64,000 bases of DNA from NCBI RefSeq assembly GCF_946478785.1, contig NZ_CAMLDD010000002.1:293536-357535 (forward strand). Direction: 5' to 3'. The DNA comes from an uncultured Flavobacterium sp. Lineage in GTDB: Bacteria > Bacteroidota > Bacteroidia > Flavobacteriales > Flavobacteriaceae. Position numbers and translations under genes: made by a program. Under the pieces are notes generated by a model. That model had not been told where the DNA came from, did not search any database, and saw only the letters and a program-made list of their open reading frames with translations. Below, piece after piece: positions 25,817 through 34,396 of this stretch. Each line of letters begins with the position of its first letter. Position 1 is the first letter of the stretch.

Positions 25817-28800
25817 ATGCAAAACACAAAAATAAAAACTACCTGTTCCTATTGTGGCGTTGGCTGCGGAATTATTGTAACAAATGATCCCAAAAATGGT
25901 GTAATGGTTGAAGGAGACAAAGATCATCCTGTGAACAGAGGTATGTTGTGTTCTAAAGGAATGAATTTGCATTATGTTGTTAATGATACTTCAGACAGGA
26001 TTTTATATCCGCAAATGCGTGGAAGCAAATCCTATCCGTTGGAGCGTGTGAGCTGGGACACCGCTATTGATCGTGCTGCAGCCGTTTTTTCTTCTATCAT
26101 AAAAAAACACGGACCAGATAGTGTTGGTTTCTATATCTCAGGACAATGTTTAACCGAAGAATATTATTTAGTAAATAAATTAGTAAAAGGTTTTTTAAAG
26201 ACTAATAATATAGATACCAATTCCAGACTTTGTATGAGTTCTGCTGTGGTTGGATATAAAAAAACATTTGGTGAAGATTCTGTTCCAATTGCTTACGACG
26301 ATATTGAACTGGCTGATACATTTTTAATCACAGGTGCGAATCCTGCCTGGTGTCACCCAATTTTATTTAGAAGATTGGAGAAACACAAAGAAAATAATCC
26401 GAAAGTAAAAATTATTGTTGTCGACCCAAGAAGAACGGATACAGCCGCTTTCGCCGATTTACATTTACAGATTATTCCGGGTTCCGATATTATTTTATAT
26501 CATGCGATGGCAAAACGTATCATTGAAAAAGGATATGTAGATCACGATTTTGTAAAAAACCACGCTGAAAATTTTAAAGAATATAAAGATTTAGTTTTAG
26601 GAACTTCACTGGAAAAAGCCTCAAAATTATGTGGAATTTCAGTAAACGATATTAAACTTGCCGCTGATACCATCGGAAAAGCAAAAGGTTTTATTTCGTT
26701 ATGGGCGATGGGACTAAACCAGAGTGCTGTTGGGGTTGATAAAAATACCGCTTTACTAAATTTGTCTTTATTAACAGGACAAGTTGGAAAACCGGGTTCA
26801 GGACCTTTTTCACTAACAGGGCAGCCTAATGCAATGGGTGGTCGGGAAGTAGGCGGAATGGCCAATTTATTAGCCGCTCATAAAGATTTAGCAAATCCGG
26901 AACATCGAAAAGAAGTAGCGGATTTTTGGGGAGTTGATTCAATTTCAGAAAAACCAGGTTTAACTGCTACAGAAATGTTTGAGGCTTTGGAATCTGGAAA
27001 AATGAAGGCTGTTTGGATAATCTGCACCAATCCGTTAGTAAGTTTACCTGATTCCCGTCGTATTGAAAAAGCATTGCAAAACGCCAAATTTGTTGTTGTT
27101 CAGGATATTTCTCATAATGCTGATACAGCTAAATATGCCGATTTATTATTGCCTGCAGCGGGATGGCTGGAAAAAGATGGTACGATGACCAACTCTGAGC
27201 GTCGTATTTCTTATTTGCCAAAAGGAATAAATGCTCCCGGAGAAGCGCTTCCGGATATTGAAATCCTGATTCGTTTTGCTCAAAAAATGAATTTTAACGG
27301 TTTCAATTTTAATAGTGCCGAAGAGATTTACAAAGAGCATTGCGCACTTACAAAGAACACTAATATTGATATTTCATTCTTAAATTATAACCGTTTAAAA
27401 ACCGAAGGTACTTTTCAGTGGCCGGTTCCAGATTATGGACATCCCGGAACACCTCGTCTTTTTACGGATAAAAAATTCTATACGCCATCACAAAAAGCGA
27501 TTTTTAATTTACCAACATCTATTGAAAATACATCGGAACAACCGACTCCTCAATTTCCATTTATTTTGACTACAGGAAGGGTTCGGGACCAATGGCACAC
27601 AATGACAAAAACCGGAAAAGTATCGCGATTGATGACGCATACGCCAAGTCCGGTCCTGGAAATTAATCCAATTGATGCTTTTAAATCAGATATTAAAGAT
27701 GGCGATATCGTAATTGTAACCAGCAAAAACGGAGAAGTTCGTGTAAAAGCAAAAGTTACGGATTCAATCAAGGAAAAAGTGGTTTTTCTGCCAATGCACT
27801 GGGGAAAACAACTTGAAAATGATTTGAACAGAACCAATAATTTAACCAATACTTTGGTTGATCCAATTTCAAAAGAGCCTGATTTTAAATATACCACGGT
27901 TTCGATTACCAAATACGTAAAACCATTTCAAAAAATTGCGATTGTGGGTGCGGGTGCAGCGGCTTTCCGTTTCATTCAAAATTATCGTGAATTCAATTCT
28001 ACCGATGAAATTGTAGTTTTTTCTAATGAAATAAATCCGTTTTACAATCGTGTATTGCTTCCGGAATATATGACAGGCGAATTTTCGTGGCAGCAATTAT
28101 TAAAAGTAAAAGATGGTGAAGCTTTAAATAAATTAAAAATTACCATGAATGCGGGTGTTGCTGTAGGTAAAATAAATGCTGCTGAAAAAACAATTATTGA
28201 CACTTTAGGCGATACACATACTTTTGATTCTTTAATTTTAGCTACCGGAAGCCGTCCTTTTGTGCCCGAAAATGCACAATTACACTTACCGGGACGATTT
28301 ACTGTAAGAAGAAAAGAAGATGCCGATCGTTTAAAAAAACACCTTGATGACACCAATTTACCTCCGGAAGAACAGCATGTAGTAATAGTGGGTGGAGGTT
28401 TGTTAGGATTAGAATTGGCAGCAGCCTTAAAGCACAAAAAAGTAAAAATTACCATCATCCAAAGGGCTTCACGTTTGATGGAACGTCAATTGGATCGTGT
28501 CTCAAGCAAATTATTGGCAGAAGAAGTTCAGCTTCGTGATATCCAGATCTATTTTGATAATGAGGTGAGCACTGTTTTTGAAACAGATAATGATAACGAA
28601 CTTGAAATAGCGCTGAAAAGTGGTCGTATTATTACTGCAAATGCGATTGTATATACGATTGGAACAATTCCAAATATCGAAATTGCAAGAGAAACGGGAC
28701 TTGCCTGCGGTCGTGGAGTAAAGGTAAATCAGTATTTACAATCATCAAATCCAGATATTTATGCTATTGGAGAGATAGCCGAATTCAATAACCAGTTATT

Positions 28801-29335
28801 CGGAATCACATCTGCAGCAGAAGAGCAAGCGGATATTCTGGCTAACTTTCTGGCTGGGGATATTAGTAGTTACTACAAAGGTTCTGTTTTGATGAATATC
28901 CTAAAATTGGAAGACATTAATCTGTGTAGCATTGGTGATGTTGAAATTCCGGAAAACGATGATTCGTATGAAGAAATTGTTTTTGCCGATTTGAAACAAC
29001 GTTATTACAAAAAATGCATCGTTAAAAATGATTTATTGGTCGGCGCCATTTTGATGGGTGACAAAAATGAATTTGCCGAGTTTAAAACGATGATTGAAAG
29101 CAAAATCGAATTATCTGAAAAAAGAAACTCATTACTTAGAGGAAGTTCAAATGCCAAGCCTGTTCTCGGAAAATTAGTTTGTTCCTGCAGTCAGGTTGGA
29201 GCAGGAAATATCGAAGAGACCATTAAAGGAGGTGTGAATAATTTTACTGATTTATGTAAAAATACCGGAGCAGGATTAGGCTGTGGAAGTTGTAAAACAG
29301 AGGTTAAGGAGATTTTAGCAAAGTGTAAAGTATAA
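25817..29335 (+). CDS. Assimilatory nitrate reductase fused to its FAD/NAD(P)H reductase and a BFD iron-sulfur domain
   Basis: A 1172-residue fusion. Residues 1-690 are a NasA/NarB-type molybdopterin oxidoreductase: Cys10, Cys13, Cys17 and Cys45 bind a [4Fe-4S] cluster, and the molybdopterin dinucleotide-binding domain ends near 690 (LTTGRVRDQWHTMTKTGK at its start). Residues about 700-1090 are an NirB/NasC-like flavin reductase with two Rossmann folds (AIVGAGAAA at 707 and VIVGGGLLG near 857). The C-terminus is a BFD-like [2Fe-2S] domain with Cys1122, Cys1124, Cys1156 and Cys1159. It would reduce nitrate to nitrite with NAD(P)H in one chain. Klebsiella uses separate NasA and NasC for this. 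No Tat signal, so cytoplasmic. Confidence 0.9.
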   Translation: MQNTKIKTTCSYCGVGCGIIVTNDPKNGVMVEGDKDHPVNRGMLCSKGMNLHYVVNDTSDRILYPQMRGSKSYPLERVSWDTAIDRAAAVFSSIIKKHGPDSVGFYISGQCLTEEYYLVNKLVKGFLKTNNIDTNSRLCMSSAVVGYKKTFGEDSVPIAYDDIELADTFLITGANPAWCHPILFRRLEKHKENNPKVKIIVVDPRRTDTAAFADLHLQIIPGSDIILYHAMAKRIIEKGYVDHDFVKNHAENFKEYKDLVLGTSLEKASKLCGISVNDIKLAADTIGKAKGFISLWAMGLNQSAVGVDKNTALLNLSLLTGQVGKPGSGPFSLTGQPNAMGGREVGGMANLLAAHKDLANPEHRKEVADFWGVDSISEKPGLTATEMFEALESGKMKAVWIICTNPLVSLPDSRRIEKALQNAKFVVVQDISHNADTAKYADLLLPAAGWLEKDGTMTNSERRISYLPKGINAPGEALPDIEILIRFAQKMNFNGFNFNSAEEIYKEHCALTKNTNIDISFLNYNRLKTEGTFQWPVPDYGHPGTPRLFTDKKFYTPSQKAIFNLPTSIENTSEQPTPQFPFILTTGRVRDQWHTMTKTGKVSRLMTHTPSPVLEINPIDAFKSDIKDGDIVIVTSKNGEVRVKAKVTDSIKEKVVFLPMHWGKQLENDLNRTNNLTNTLVDPISKEPDFKYTTVSITKYVKPFQKIAIVGAGAAAFRFIQNYREFNSTDEIVVFSNEINPFYNRVLLPEYMTGEFSWQQLLKVKDGEALNKLKITMNAGVAVGKINAAEKTIIDTLGDTHTFDSLILATGSRPFVPENAQLHLPGRFTVRRKEDADRLKKHLDDTNLPPEEQHVVIVGGGLLGLELAAALKHKKVKITIIQRASRLMERQLDRVSSKLLAEEVQLRDIQIYFDNEVSTVFETDNDNELEIALKSGRIITANAIVYTIGTIPNIEIARETGLACGRGVKVNQYLQSSNPDIYAIGEIAEFNNQLFGITSAAEEQADILANFLAGDISSYYKGSVLMNILKLEDINLCSIGDVEIPENDDSYEEIVFADLKQRYYKKCIVKNDLLVGAILMGDKNEFAEFKTMIESKIELSEKRNSLLRGSSNAKPVLGKLVCSCSQVGAGNIEETIKGGVNNFTDLCKNTGAGLGCGSCKTEVKEILAKCKV

Positions 29336-29351
29336 TTTTTTAGTTTCTTTT

Positions 29352-29427
29352 GTTTCAGGTTTAAAGTTTCATGTTGCTGGAACTATACATAAAGCTTGAA
29401 ACTAAAAAAAACTTGAAACTTGAAACA
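29352..29427. repeat. GTTTCAAG-family repeat, copy 3, inverted arrangement
   Basis: Copies of GTTTCAGG/AAGTTTCA (29352-29371) face copies of CTTGAAAC (29394-29427), so the transcript can fold into a hairpin between the nitrate reductase and the rubredoxin-protein gene. Confidence 0.6.
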
Positions 29428-29438
29428 AAATTTAAGAC

Positions 29439-30875
29439 ATGGAATTAACGAGATTAATAGTAAAAGGAGGCGTTATTTCGCCGGGAGAACTTAGAGAAGT
29501 GGTTAATATGGCTGCGGATCAGGGTTTGGATTCGATTTCATTTGGTTCAAGACAGGATATTATTTTTCCAAAAGGTTTTAAAGCTTTGGATAAAGAAAAG
29601 ATGGGCAAACATCATTTTGTTTTTCCTGATGAAAAGAGCGGTAATAACATCGTTTCTTCGTATGTTTCGACAGATATTTTCAGAAATACCAATTGGCTTA
29701 CCGGAAATAAGTTTTTATATATTTTAGAACAATTTAAAGACCAGCCCAAACTTAAGGTCAACATTAATGATCCTAAGCAGCAGCTCGTTCCGTTGTTTAC
29801 CGGACATCTAAATTTCATTGCTTCAGAACATGAAGATTATTGGTATTTGTACATTCGTTTACCGAAATGGCAGCGTATGGAAGTGTATCCCGTATTAATT
29901 TACAGCTGGGATATTGCAACATTTTACTACGAAATAGAACGTATTGTTACTACTGAAGAATCCTGTGGAATCGACTTAATTTTTAGTCTGGTAACCGAAG
30001 CTTTAGATACAAACAACAGGACGATTGACAAACCTCTAAATGTCCCTTTTTATCCTTTCCCCTATTATGAAGGAATGAACAAATTGGGAATCGACCAGTA
30101 TTGGCTGGGTTTATACTGGAGAAATAATCTGTACGACTTAGAGTTTCTGAAAGAAATGTGTGATTTATGTTTCGATTGTAAAATTGGGAAAATATGTATC
30201 ACACCATGGAAATCATTTATCATAAAAGGGATTCCGAAAGACAGAAAATTGGAATGGGAGAAATTTTTAGGCAAAAAAGGAATAAATGTCCGTCATTCTC
30301 TTTTAGAACTAAACTGGCATTTGCCTGTTGCAATGGAATGGGCTTTGAACCTCAAAACCTTTTTGGTAAGAACGCTTGATCAGTTTGACATCAGTACATA
30401 TGGCTTAACTTTCGGTATCTCTGAATACAATCGTGATGGACATTATTTCACTTCGATCGTAGTCGAAAAAAATGATTTACCTAAAGATTTGGAATCCATT
30501 AAAATCCGTGATACTTACAATGTTCTTTTCGCTAAGAATTTTGATCCAAATACACGTGAATATATTGTGCATTCGCAAGATATTGATAAACTGGAACTGC
30601 CAACAATCCTGATTGAACTAAGCCGAAAATACTTTGAAGAATTAGGAAACTCAATTCCGGAAACAACCGAAAAAAATACACAGAAGAAAGAAAAACCGCA
30701 ATTGGATATTTACCAATGCCAGGAATGTTTAACGACATACAATCCTGAATACGGCGATGAAAGTCAAAAGATTCCAAAAGGTATCCTATTTACAGATTTA
30801 GCTGAAACATATTGCTGCTCATTATGCGAAGCACCAAAAAGCAATTTCAAAATTTTAGAACCTGTTACTGCATAG
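29439..30875 (+). CDS. Half nitrite/sulfite-reductase-like protein with C-terminal rubredoxin domain
   Basis: A 478-residue protein. The N-terminus (GVISPGELREVVNMAADQGLDSISFGSRQDIIFP) resembles the ferredoxin-like half domain of siroheme nitrite/sulfite reductases, and CDLCFDCKIGKICITPWKSFIIKG resembles the start of a second such half. The classical siroheme cysteine set (C-x5-C plus C-x3-C) is not seen. Residues about 427-472 are a rubredoxin: YQCQEC and CCSLCEAP supply the four cysteines. It sits 103 nt behind the nitrate reductase, so it may carry electrons to it or to NirB. Function is inference. Confidence 0.7.
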   Translation: MELTRLIVKGGVISPGELREVVNMAADQGLDSISFGSRQDIIFPKGFKALDKEKMGKHHFVFPDEKSGNNIVSSYVSTDIFRNTNWLTGNKFLYILEQFKDQPKLKVNINDPKQQLVPLFTGHLNFIASEHEDYWYLYIRLPKWQRMEVYPVLIYSWDIATFYYEIERIVTTEESCGIDLIFSLVTEALDTNNRTIDKPLNVPFYPFPYYEGMNKLGIDQYWLGLYWRNNLYDLEFLKEMCDLCFDCKIGKICITPWKSFIIKGIPKDRKLEWEKFLGKKGINVRHSLLELNWHLPVAMEWALNLKTFLVRTLDQFDISTYGLTFGISEYNRDGHYFTSIVVEKNDLPKDLESIKIRDTYNVLFAKNFDPNTREYIVHSQDIDKLELPTILIELSRKYFEELGNSIPETTEKNTQKKEKPQLDIYQCQECLTTYNPEYGDESQKIPKGILFTDLAETYCCSLCEAPKSNFKILEPVTA

Positions 30876-30883
30876 GTTTTTAA

Positions 30884-31005
30884 ACCATATAAGTGATCTA
30901 AGAAAATTTAAGTTTTAATACGCTGTCACATTGAGCGAAGTCGAAATGCCTTTTGACCATGAATATAGCGCAAAGTTATAATGAACTTATAATCACTTAT
31001 ATGGT
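30884..31005. repeat. Inverted-repeat element with 14-bp arms
   Basis: ACCATATAAGTGAT at 30884-30897 and its exact complement at 30992-31005 enclose about 94 nt that include CACATTGAGCGAAGTCGAAA. It lies between convergent genes and may also terminate transcription. Confidence 0.65.
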
Positions 31006-31011
31006 GAAATT

Positions 31012-31869
31012 TTATTTTTCACGAAAAGCCTTCGGAGAAACTCCCGTGTGTTTTTTGAAAACTCTTGAAAAATACGAGTAATCATCATAGCCAATAGCCG
31101 AAGCCACTTCGTTTACAGCCAGCTGTTTATCTATTAACATTCGTTTAATCTCAAGAATTATCCGATCCATGATGACTTCTGTGGCCGTTTTTTGTAAAAT
31201 TTCATTGCAGATTCGGTTCAGGTGTTTTAAGGTAATATTTAATTTATCAGCATAAAAGGAAGGTGACTTTTCTTCTTTAAAATATTGCTCCAGAAGCTTT
31301 TCGAAGGTATTGATTTTGATGTTGTATGAATGAGTTTGATGCGAATAAGTTTCATTGTACTTTCGGGCAATTTCGATATGAATACAATCCAGTAAATTCA
31401 GCATTTTATCCAATTGAAAGTTATTTTGCTGTTTATTTTCTTCCGTTAATAATTTAAAATAAGGCAGAATCTTCGCGATTTCTTCGGCTTCAAAAAGCAT
31501 TTCCGGCCGATTATGGATCGAATGATAAAAGTTATAATCATTGATATTCTTCTGCCCGAAATATAAATTATAAAGTTCCTGTGAAAATATAATCACAAAT
31601 CCTTCAATATCATTAGACAAACTCCAATGATGCATTTGTCCGGGCTGTAAAACAAACAAACTTCCTTTTTGGATTTCAAATTGGTCAAAATCGATTTCAT
31701 GAATTCCGGATCCATCGGTAAAAAAGACCATTAAATACGAATCATGCCGATGAGGTTCTTCGACAAAACTGTGGCTTTTTAAATGCTCCTTAAACGTATT
31801 TACATAAAATTCACGATGAATGTCATTGCAGCTAAAATTCTCCACACTATAAACAGGATATTTTTTCAT
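31012..31869 (-). CDS. AraC-family transcriptional regulator
   Basis: A 285-residue regulator: an N-terminal cupin-like sensor (HRHDSYLMVFFTDGSGIHEIDF and LQPGQMHHWSL) and a C-terminal AraC pair of helix-turn-helix motifs (LNITLKHLNRICNEIL and AIGYDDYSYFSRVFKKHTGVSPKAFRE). It would bind a small ligand and activate transcription. The target is not obvious; its closest neighbour, the divergent DUF983 gene, is 96 nt away. Confidence 0.88.
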   Translation of the reverse strand: MKKYPVYSVENFSCNDIHREFYVNTFKEHLKSHSFVEEPHRHDSYLMVFFTDGSGIHEIDFDQFEIQKGSLFVLQPGQMHHWSLSNDIEGFVIIFSQELYNLYFGQKNINDYNFYHSIHNRPEMLFEAEEIAKILPYFKLLTEENKQQNNFQLDKMLNLLDCIHIEIARKYNETYSHQTHSYNIKINTFEKLLEQYFKEEKSPSFYADKLNITLKHLNRICNEILQKTATEVIMDRIILEIKRMLIDKQLAVNEVASAIGYDDYSYFSRVFKKHTGVSPKAFREK

Positions 31870-31934
31870 GATAAAATGTCTTTATTGTGCTATTAATGGC
31901 GAAGATATAAAAAAGGTTTTAATAGAATCTGATT

Positions 31935-31942
31935 TACCTTTG
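31935..31942 (+). promoter_or_regulatory. -7 element of the DUF983 gene
   Basis: TACCTTTG matches TAnnTTTG, 23 nt before the ATG. Confidence 0.5.
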
Positions 31943-31965
31943 TATAAATATAAAACAACAATATC

Positions 31966-32328
31966 ATGTCTAGTGCATTAACTCATATTTTAAGCAACGA
32001 ATGTCCTGTTTGTCATAAAGGAAAAGTTTTTAAAGACAAGAATATTTTTCTGAATTTCGGTTTTCCAAAAATGAATGAAACTTGCAGTCATTGCAATTAT
32101 AAATTCCAAAAAGAACCCGGGTTTTTCTTTGGCGCCATGTATGTAAATTATGGTCTGACAGTAGCTCAGGGAATTGCAACCTATTGTATCGCTCAGTTTT
32201 TCTTTGAAAACACATTCGATTTAAGAATCATTCCGATAATTGCTCTTGTCATAATCCTGCTTACTTCTTTTAATCTCCGATTCTCAAGATTAGCATGGAT
32301 TTATATGTTTAAGGATTATACGAGCTAA
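31966..32328 (+). CDS. DUF983 family membrane protein
   Basis: A 120-residue protein. Two CxxC pairs near the N-terminus (CPVCHKGK and CSHCNYKF) suggest a zinc ribbon; the KEPGFFFGAMYVNYG segment and two following hydrophobic helices (about 60-105) are typical of DUF983. Function of the family is unknown. It precedes fabD by 71 nt, but fabD has its own -7 match, so they may be separate units. Confidence 0.85.
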   Translation: MSSALTHILSNECPVCHKGKVFKDKNIFLNFGFPKMNETCSHCNYKFQKEPGFFFGAMYVNYGLTVAQGIATYCIAQFFFENTFDLRIIPIIALVIILLTSFNLRFSRLAWIYMFKDYTS

Positions 32329-32336
32329 AAAAATGT

Positions 32337-32344
32337 TATTTTTG
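32337..32344 (+). promoter_or_regulatory. -7 element of fabD
   Basis: TATTTTTG matches TAnnTTTG in the gap before fabD; no clear -33 TTG. Confidence 0.4.
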
Positions 32345-32399
32345 CCTTTCAATTGAAACTAATTTTCAATTTAAAAAATAGCAATCTTAAATTAGACAA

Positions 32400-33275
32400 A
32401 TGAAAGCATACGTATTTCCGGGTCAGGGCGCACAGTTTACAGGAATGGGCAAAGACTTATATGAAACATCGCCATTGGCAAAAGAATTATTCGAAAAAGC
32501 CAATGAAATTTTAGGTTTCAGAATCACAGATATCATGTTTGAAGGCACTGCCGAAGAACTAAAAGAAACTAAAGTAACACAGCCAGCCGTATTTTTACAC
32601 TCGGTAATTTTAGCCAAAACATTAGGAGAAGATTTTAAACCGGAAATGGTAGCAGGACATTCTTTAGGAGAATTTTCAGCTTTGGTTGCCAACGGCGTTT
32701 TATCTTTTGAAGATGGTTTGAAATTAGTTTCACAACGTGCTTTAGCAATGCAAAAAGCCTGCGAAATTACACCTTCAACAATGGCTGCCGTTTTAGGATT
32801 GGCAGATAATGTGGTGGAAGAAGTTTGCGCTTCTATTGACGGAATCGTAGTAGCAGCAAATTATAACTGTCCTGGACAATTAGTAATTTCTGGAGAAACA
32901 TCAGCAGTTGAAAAAGCTTGTGAGGCAATGAAAACTGCCGGAGCAAAAAGAGCATTGATTTTACCTGTTGGAGGAGCATTTCATTCCCCAATGATGGAAC
33001 CGGCAAGAGAAGAACTGGCAGCAGCTATAGAAGCGACTACTTTTTTAGCTCCAATTTGTCCGGTGTATCAAAACGTAACGGCAAGTGCTGTTTCTGATGC
33101 AGACGAAATCAAAAAGAACCTGATCATTCAATTGACAGCTCCTGTAAAATGGACACAATCTGTACAACAAATGATCGCTGACGGCGCTACTTTATTTACA
33201 GAAGTTGGACCAGGAAAAGTGTTAGCTGGTTTGATTGGTAAAATTGATAAAGAAGCAGCTACGGCGAATGCTTAA
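32400..33275 (+). CDS. fabD: Malonyl-CoA:acyl-carrier-protein S-malonyltransferase
   Basis: A 291-residue cytoplasmic enzyme that moves malonyl groups from CoA to ACP for fatty acid synthesis. The nucleophile Ser88 is in GHSLGE, the oxyanion-loop FPGQGAQ is at the N-terminus and the catalytic His is in GGAFHSPMM. Length is standard for stand-alone FabD. It is not in a fab cluster here. Confidence 0.95.
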   Translation: MKAYVFPGQGAQFTGMGKDLYETSPLAKELFEKANEILGFRITDIMFEGTAEELKETKVTQPAVFLHSVILAKTLGEDFKPEMVAGHSLGEFSALVANGVLSFEDGLKLVSQRALAMQKACEITPSTMAAVLGLADNVVEEVCASIDGIVVAANYNCPGQLVISGETSAVEKACEAMKTAGAKRALILPVGGAFHSPMMEPAREELAAAIEATTFLAPICPVYQNVTASAVSDADEIKKNLIIQLTAPVKWTQSVQQMIADGATLFTEVGPGKVLAGLIGKIDKEAATANA

Positions 33276-33308
33276 TTTTAGCTTCAAATAAAAGTATTCA
33301 AAATAAAG

Positions 33309-33345
33309 AAACCCTTCTAGACAAATAGTTTAAGAAGGGTTTTTG
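33309..33345 (+). terminator. Terminator of fabD
   Basis: AAACCCTTCT and AGAAGGGTTT pair around a 14-nt loop and end in T residues. Confidence 0.85.
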
Positions 33346-33379
33346 TTTGAAAGGTTTCTTTATATTTTAAATAGAAACT

Positions 33380-33570
33380 TATATGAAACGTTCCTACGGA
33401 ACTCCACCTTAATAATCGCATTTTTCCAACGGATTAAAATCCGTTGCTATAAAATAAATCATTCCTACGGAATTTTCAGATAAGGAGCCTTAGGCTCGAA
33501 AAATATTGTAGCGACGGATTTTAATCCTTTGAAAGCAAAGTATGACAAATAGAGTTCCTTAGGAACGATT
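33380..33570. repeat. REP-like palindromic repeat cluster, copy B
   Basis: Fills most of the 338-bp space between fabD and the YceI gene. Contains GTTCCTACGGAAC-type palindromes, AACGGATTAAAATCCGTT, GGAGCCTTAGGCTC, GTAGCGACGGATTTTAATCC (33508-33527) and AGTTCCTTAGGAACGA (33553-33568). Nothing coding was seen here. Confidence 0.78.
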
Positions 33571-33613
33571 CATAAAAAAATTGTATTAGAATATTGAATC
33601 TCTTTTGAATTGC

Positions 33614-34147
33614 TTAAGCCTGTTTAGCAAATTGTAATTCAATGTTCAGTTTCACTTCTTCGCCAACCAAAACACCACCAGTTTCAAGAGCCGAGTTCCA
33701 GTTTAAACCCCAGTCTTTACGGTTTATTTTTCCTTCAATGCTTAAACCTACTTTTGTATTTCCCCATGGATCAGTCAGGATTCCGCTGTATTCAACCGGA
33801 AAAACAACTGTTTTAGCAACCCCTCTGATGTTTAAATCTCCTGTGATTTCATACTTTTCATCATTGATTTTTTTGAAAGATGAAGCTTTGAAAGTCAATT
33901 TTGGGTGATTTTCAGCATCAAAAAAATCACCGCTTTTCAAGTGATTGTCTCTGTCTGCATTAGCCGTATCGATAGAAGCAATATCAGCAGAAAATTCGAT
34001 AGCTGCATTTTCGAAATCATCGCCGTCTGTAGTGATAGTCGCATCGTAAGTTAAAAATTTTCCTGAAACATTCGTAAACATCATGTGTTTAACTTTAAAA
34101 CCAATTTCTGAGTGAGTTGGGTCAACTGACCATTTTGTAATTCCCAT
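33614..34147 (-). CDS. YceI-family lipocalin-like protein
   Basis: A 177-residue protein with the YceI beta-barrel pattern (WSVDPTHSEIGFKVKHMMFTNVSGKF, LKSGDFFDAENHPKLTFKA, GDLNIRGVAKTV). Family members bind isoprenoid or amphiphilic ligands such as polyprenols. No signal peptide is present, so this version is probably cytoplasmic, unlike Escherichia coli YceI. Its promoter shares a 25-bp element, at the same distance from the -7 box, with the neighbouring pirin gene, so both belong to one regulon. Confidence 0.9.
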   Translation of the reverse strand: MGITKWSVDPTHSEIGFKVKHMMFTNVSGKFLTYDATITTDGDDFENAAIEFSADIASIDTANADRDNHLKSGDFFDAENHPKLTFKASSFKKINDEKYEITGDLNIRGVAKTVVFPVEYSGILTDPWGNTKVGLSIEGKINRKDWGLNWNSALETGGVLVGEEVKLNIELQFAKQA

Positions 34148-34184
34148 AATTTTATTTTTAAATAATTAATTTCATTTGATAAGA

Positions 34185-34233
34185 CAAAGTTACGGTGACA
34201 GTAAGCCTAAAGCACTTAACCTAGATTAAGAAA
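34185..34233 (-). promoter_or_regulatory. YceI promoter: -7 box plus shared upstream element
   Basis: The -7 box is TAACTTTG (minus strand, 34185-34192). After a 16-nt gap comes a 25-bp element at 34209-34233, which on the plus strand begins AAAGCACTTAA and ends TAGATTAAGAAA. The same arrangement stands before pirin. Confidence 0.7.
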
Positions 34234-34322
34234 TAAAATGTGATTTTTTTTAGGCTGTACAGATCACAACTAGGTCTATTTATAAAGTTAGTCTTTCTTT
34301 TTTAGCTTTTCAAGAAAGCAAA

Positions 34323-34366
34323 CAAAAAAAACGATAACAATCTGATTAACAGATTAATTATCGTTT
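34323..34366 (-). terminator. Terminator of the pirin gene
   Basis: A long hairpin (AAACGATAA-c-AATCTG against CAGATT-aa-TTATCGTTT) followed on the minus strand by eight T residues. Confidence 0.82.
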
Positions 34367-34396
34367 CACGGTACAGGTATTATTTTTTTTAATGAA

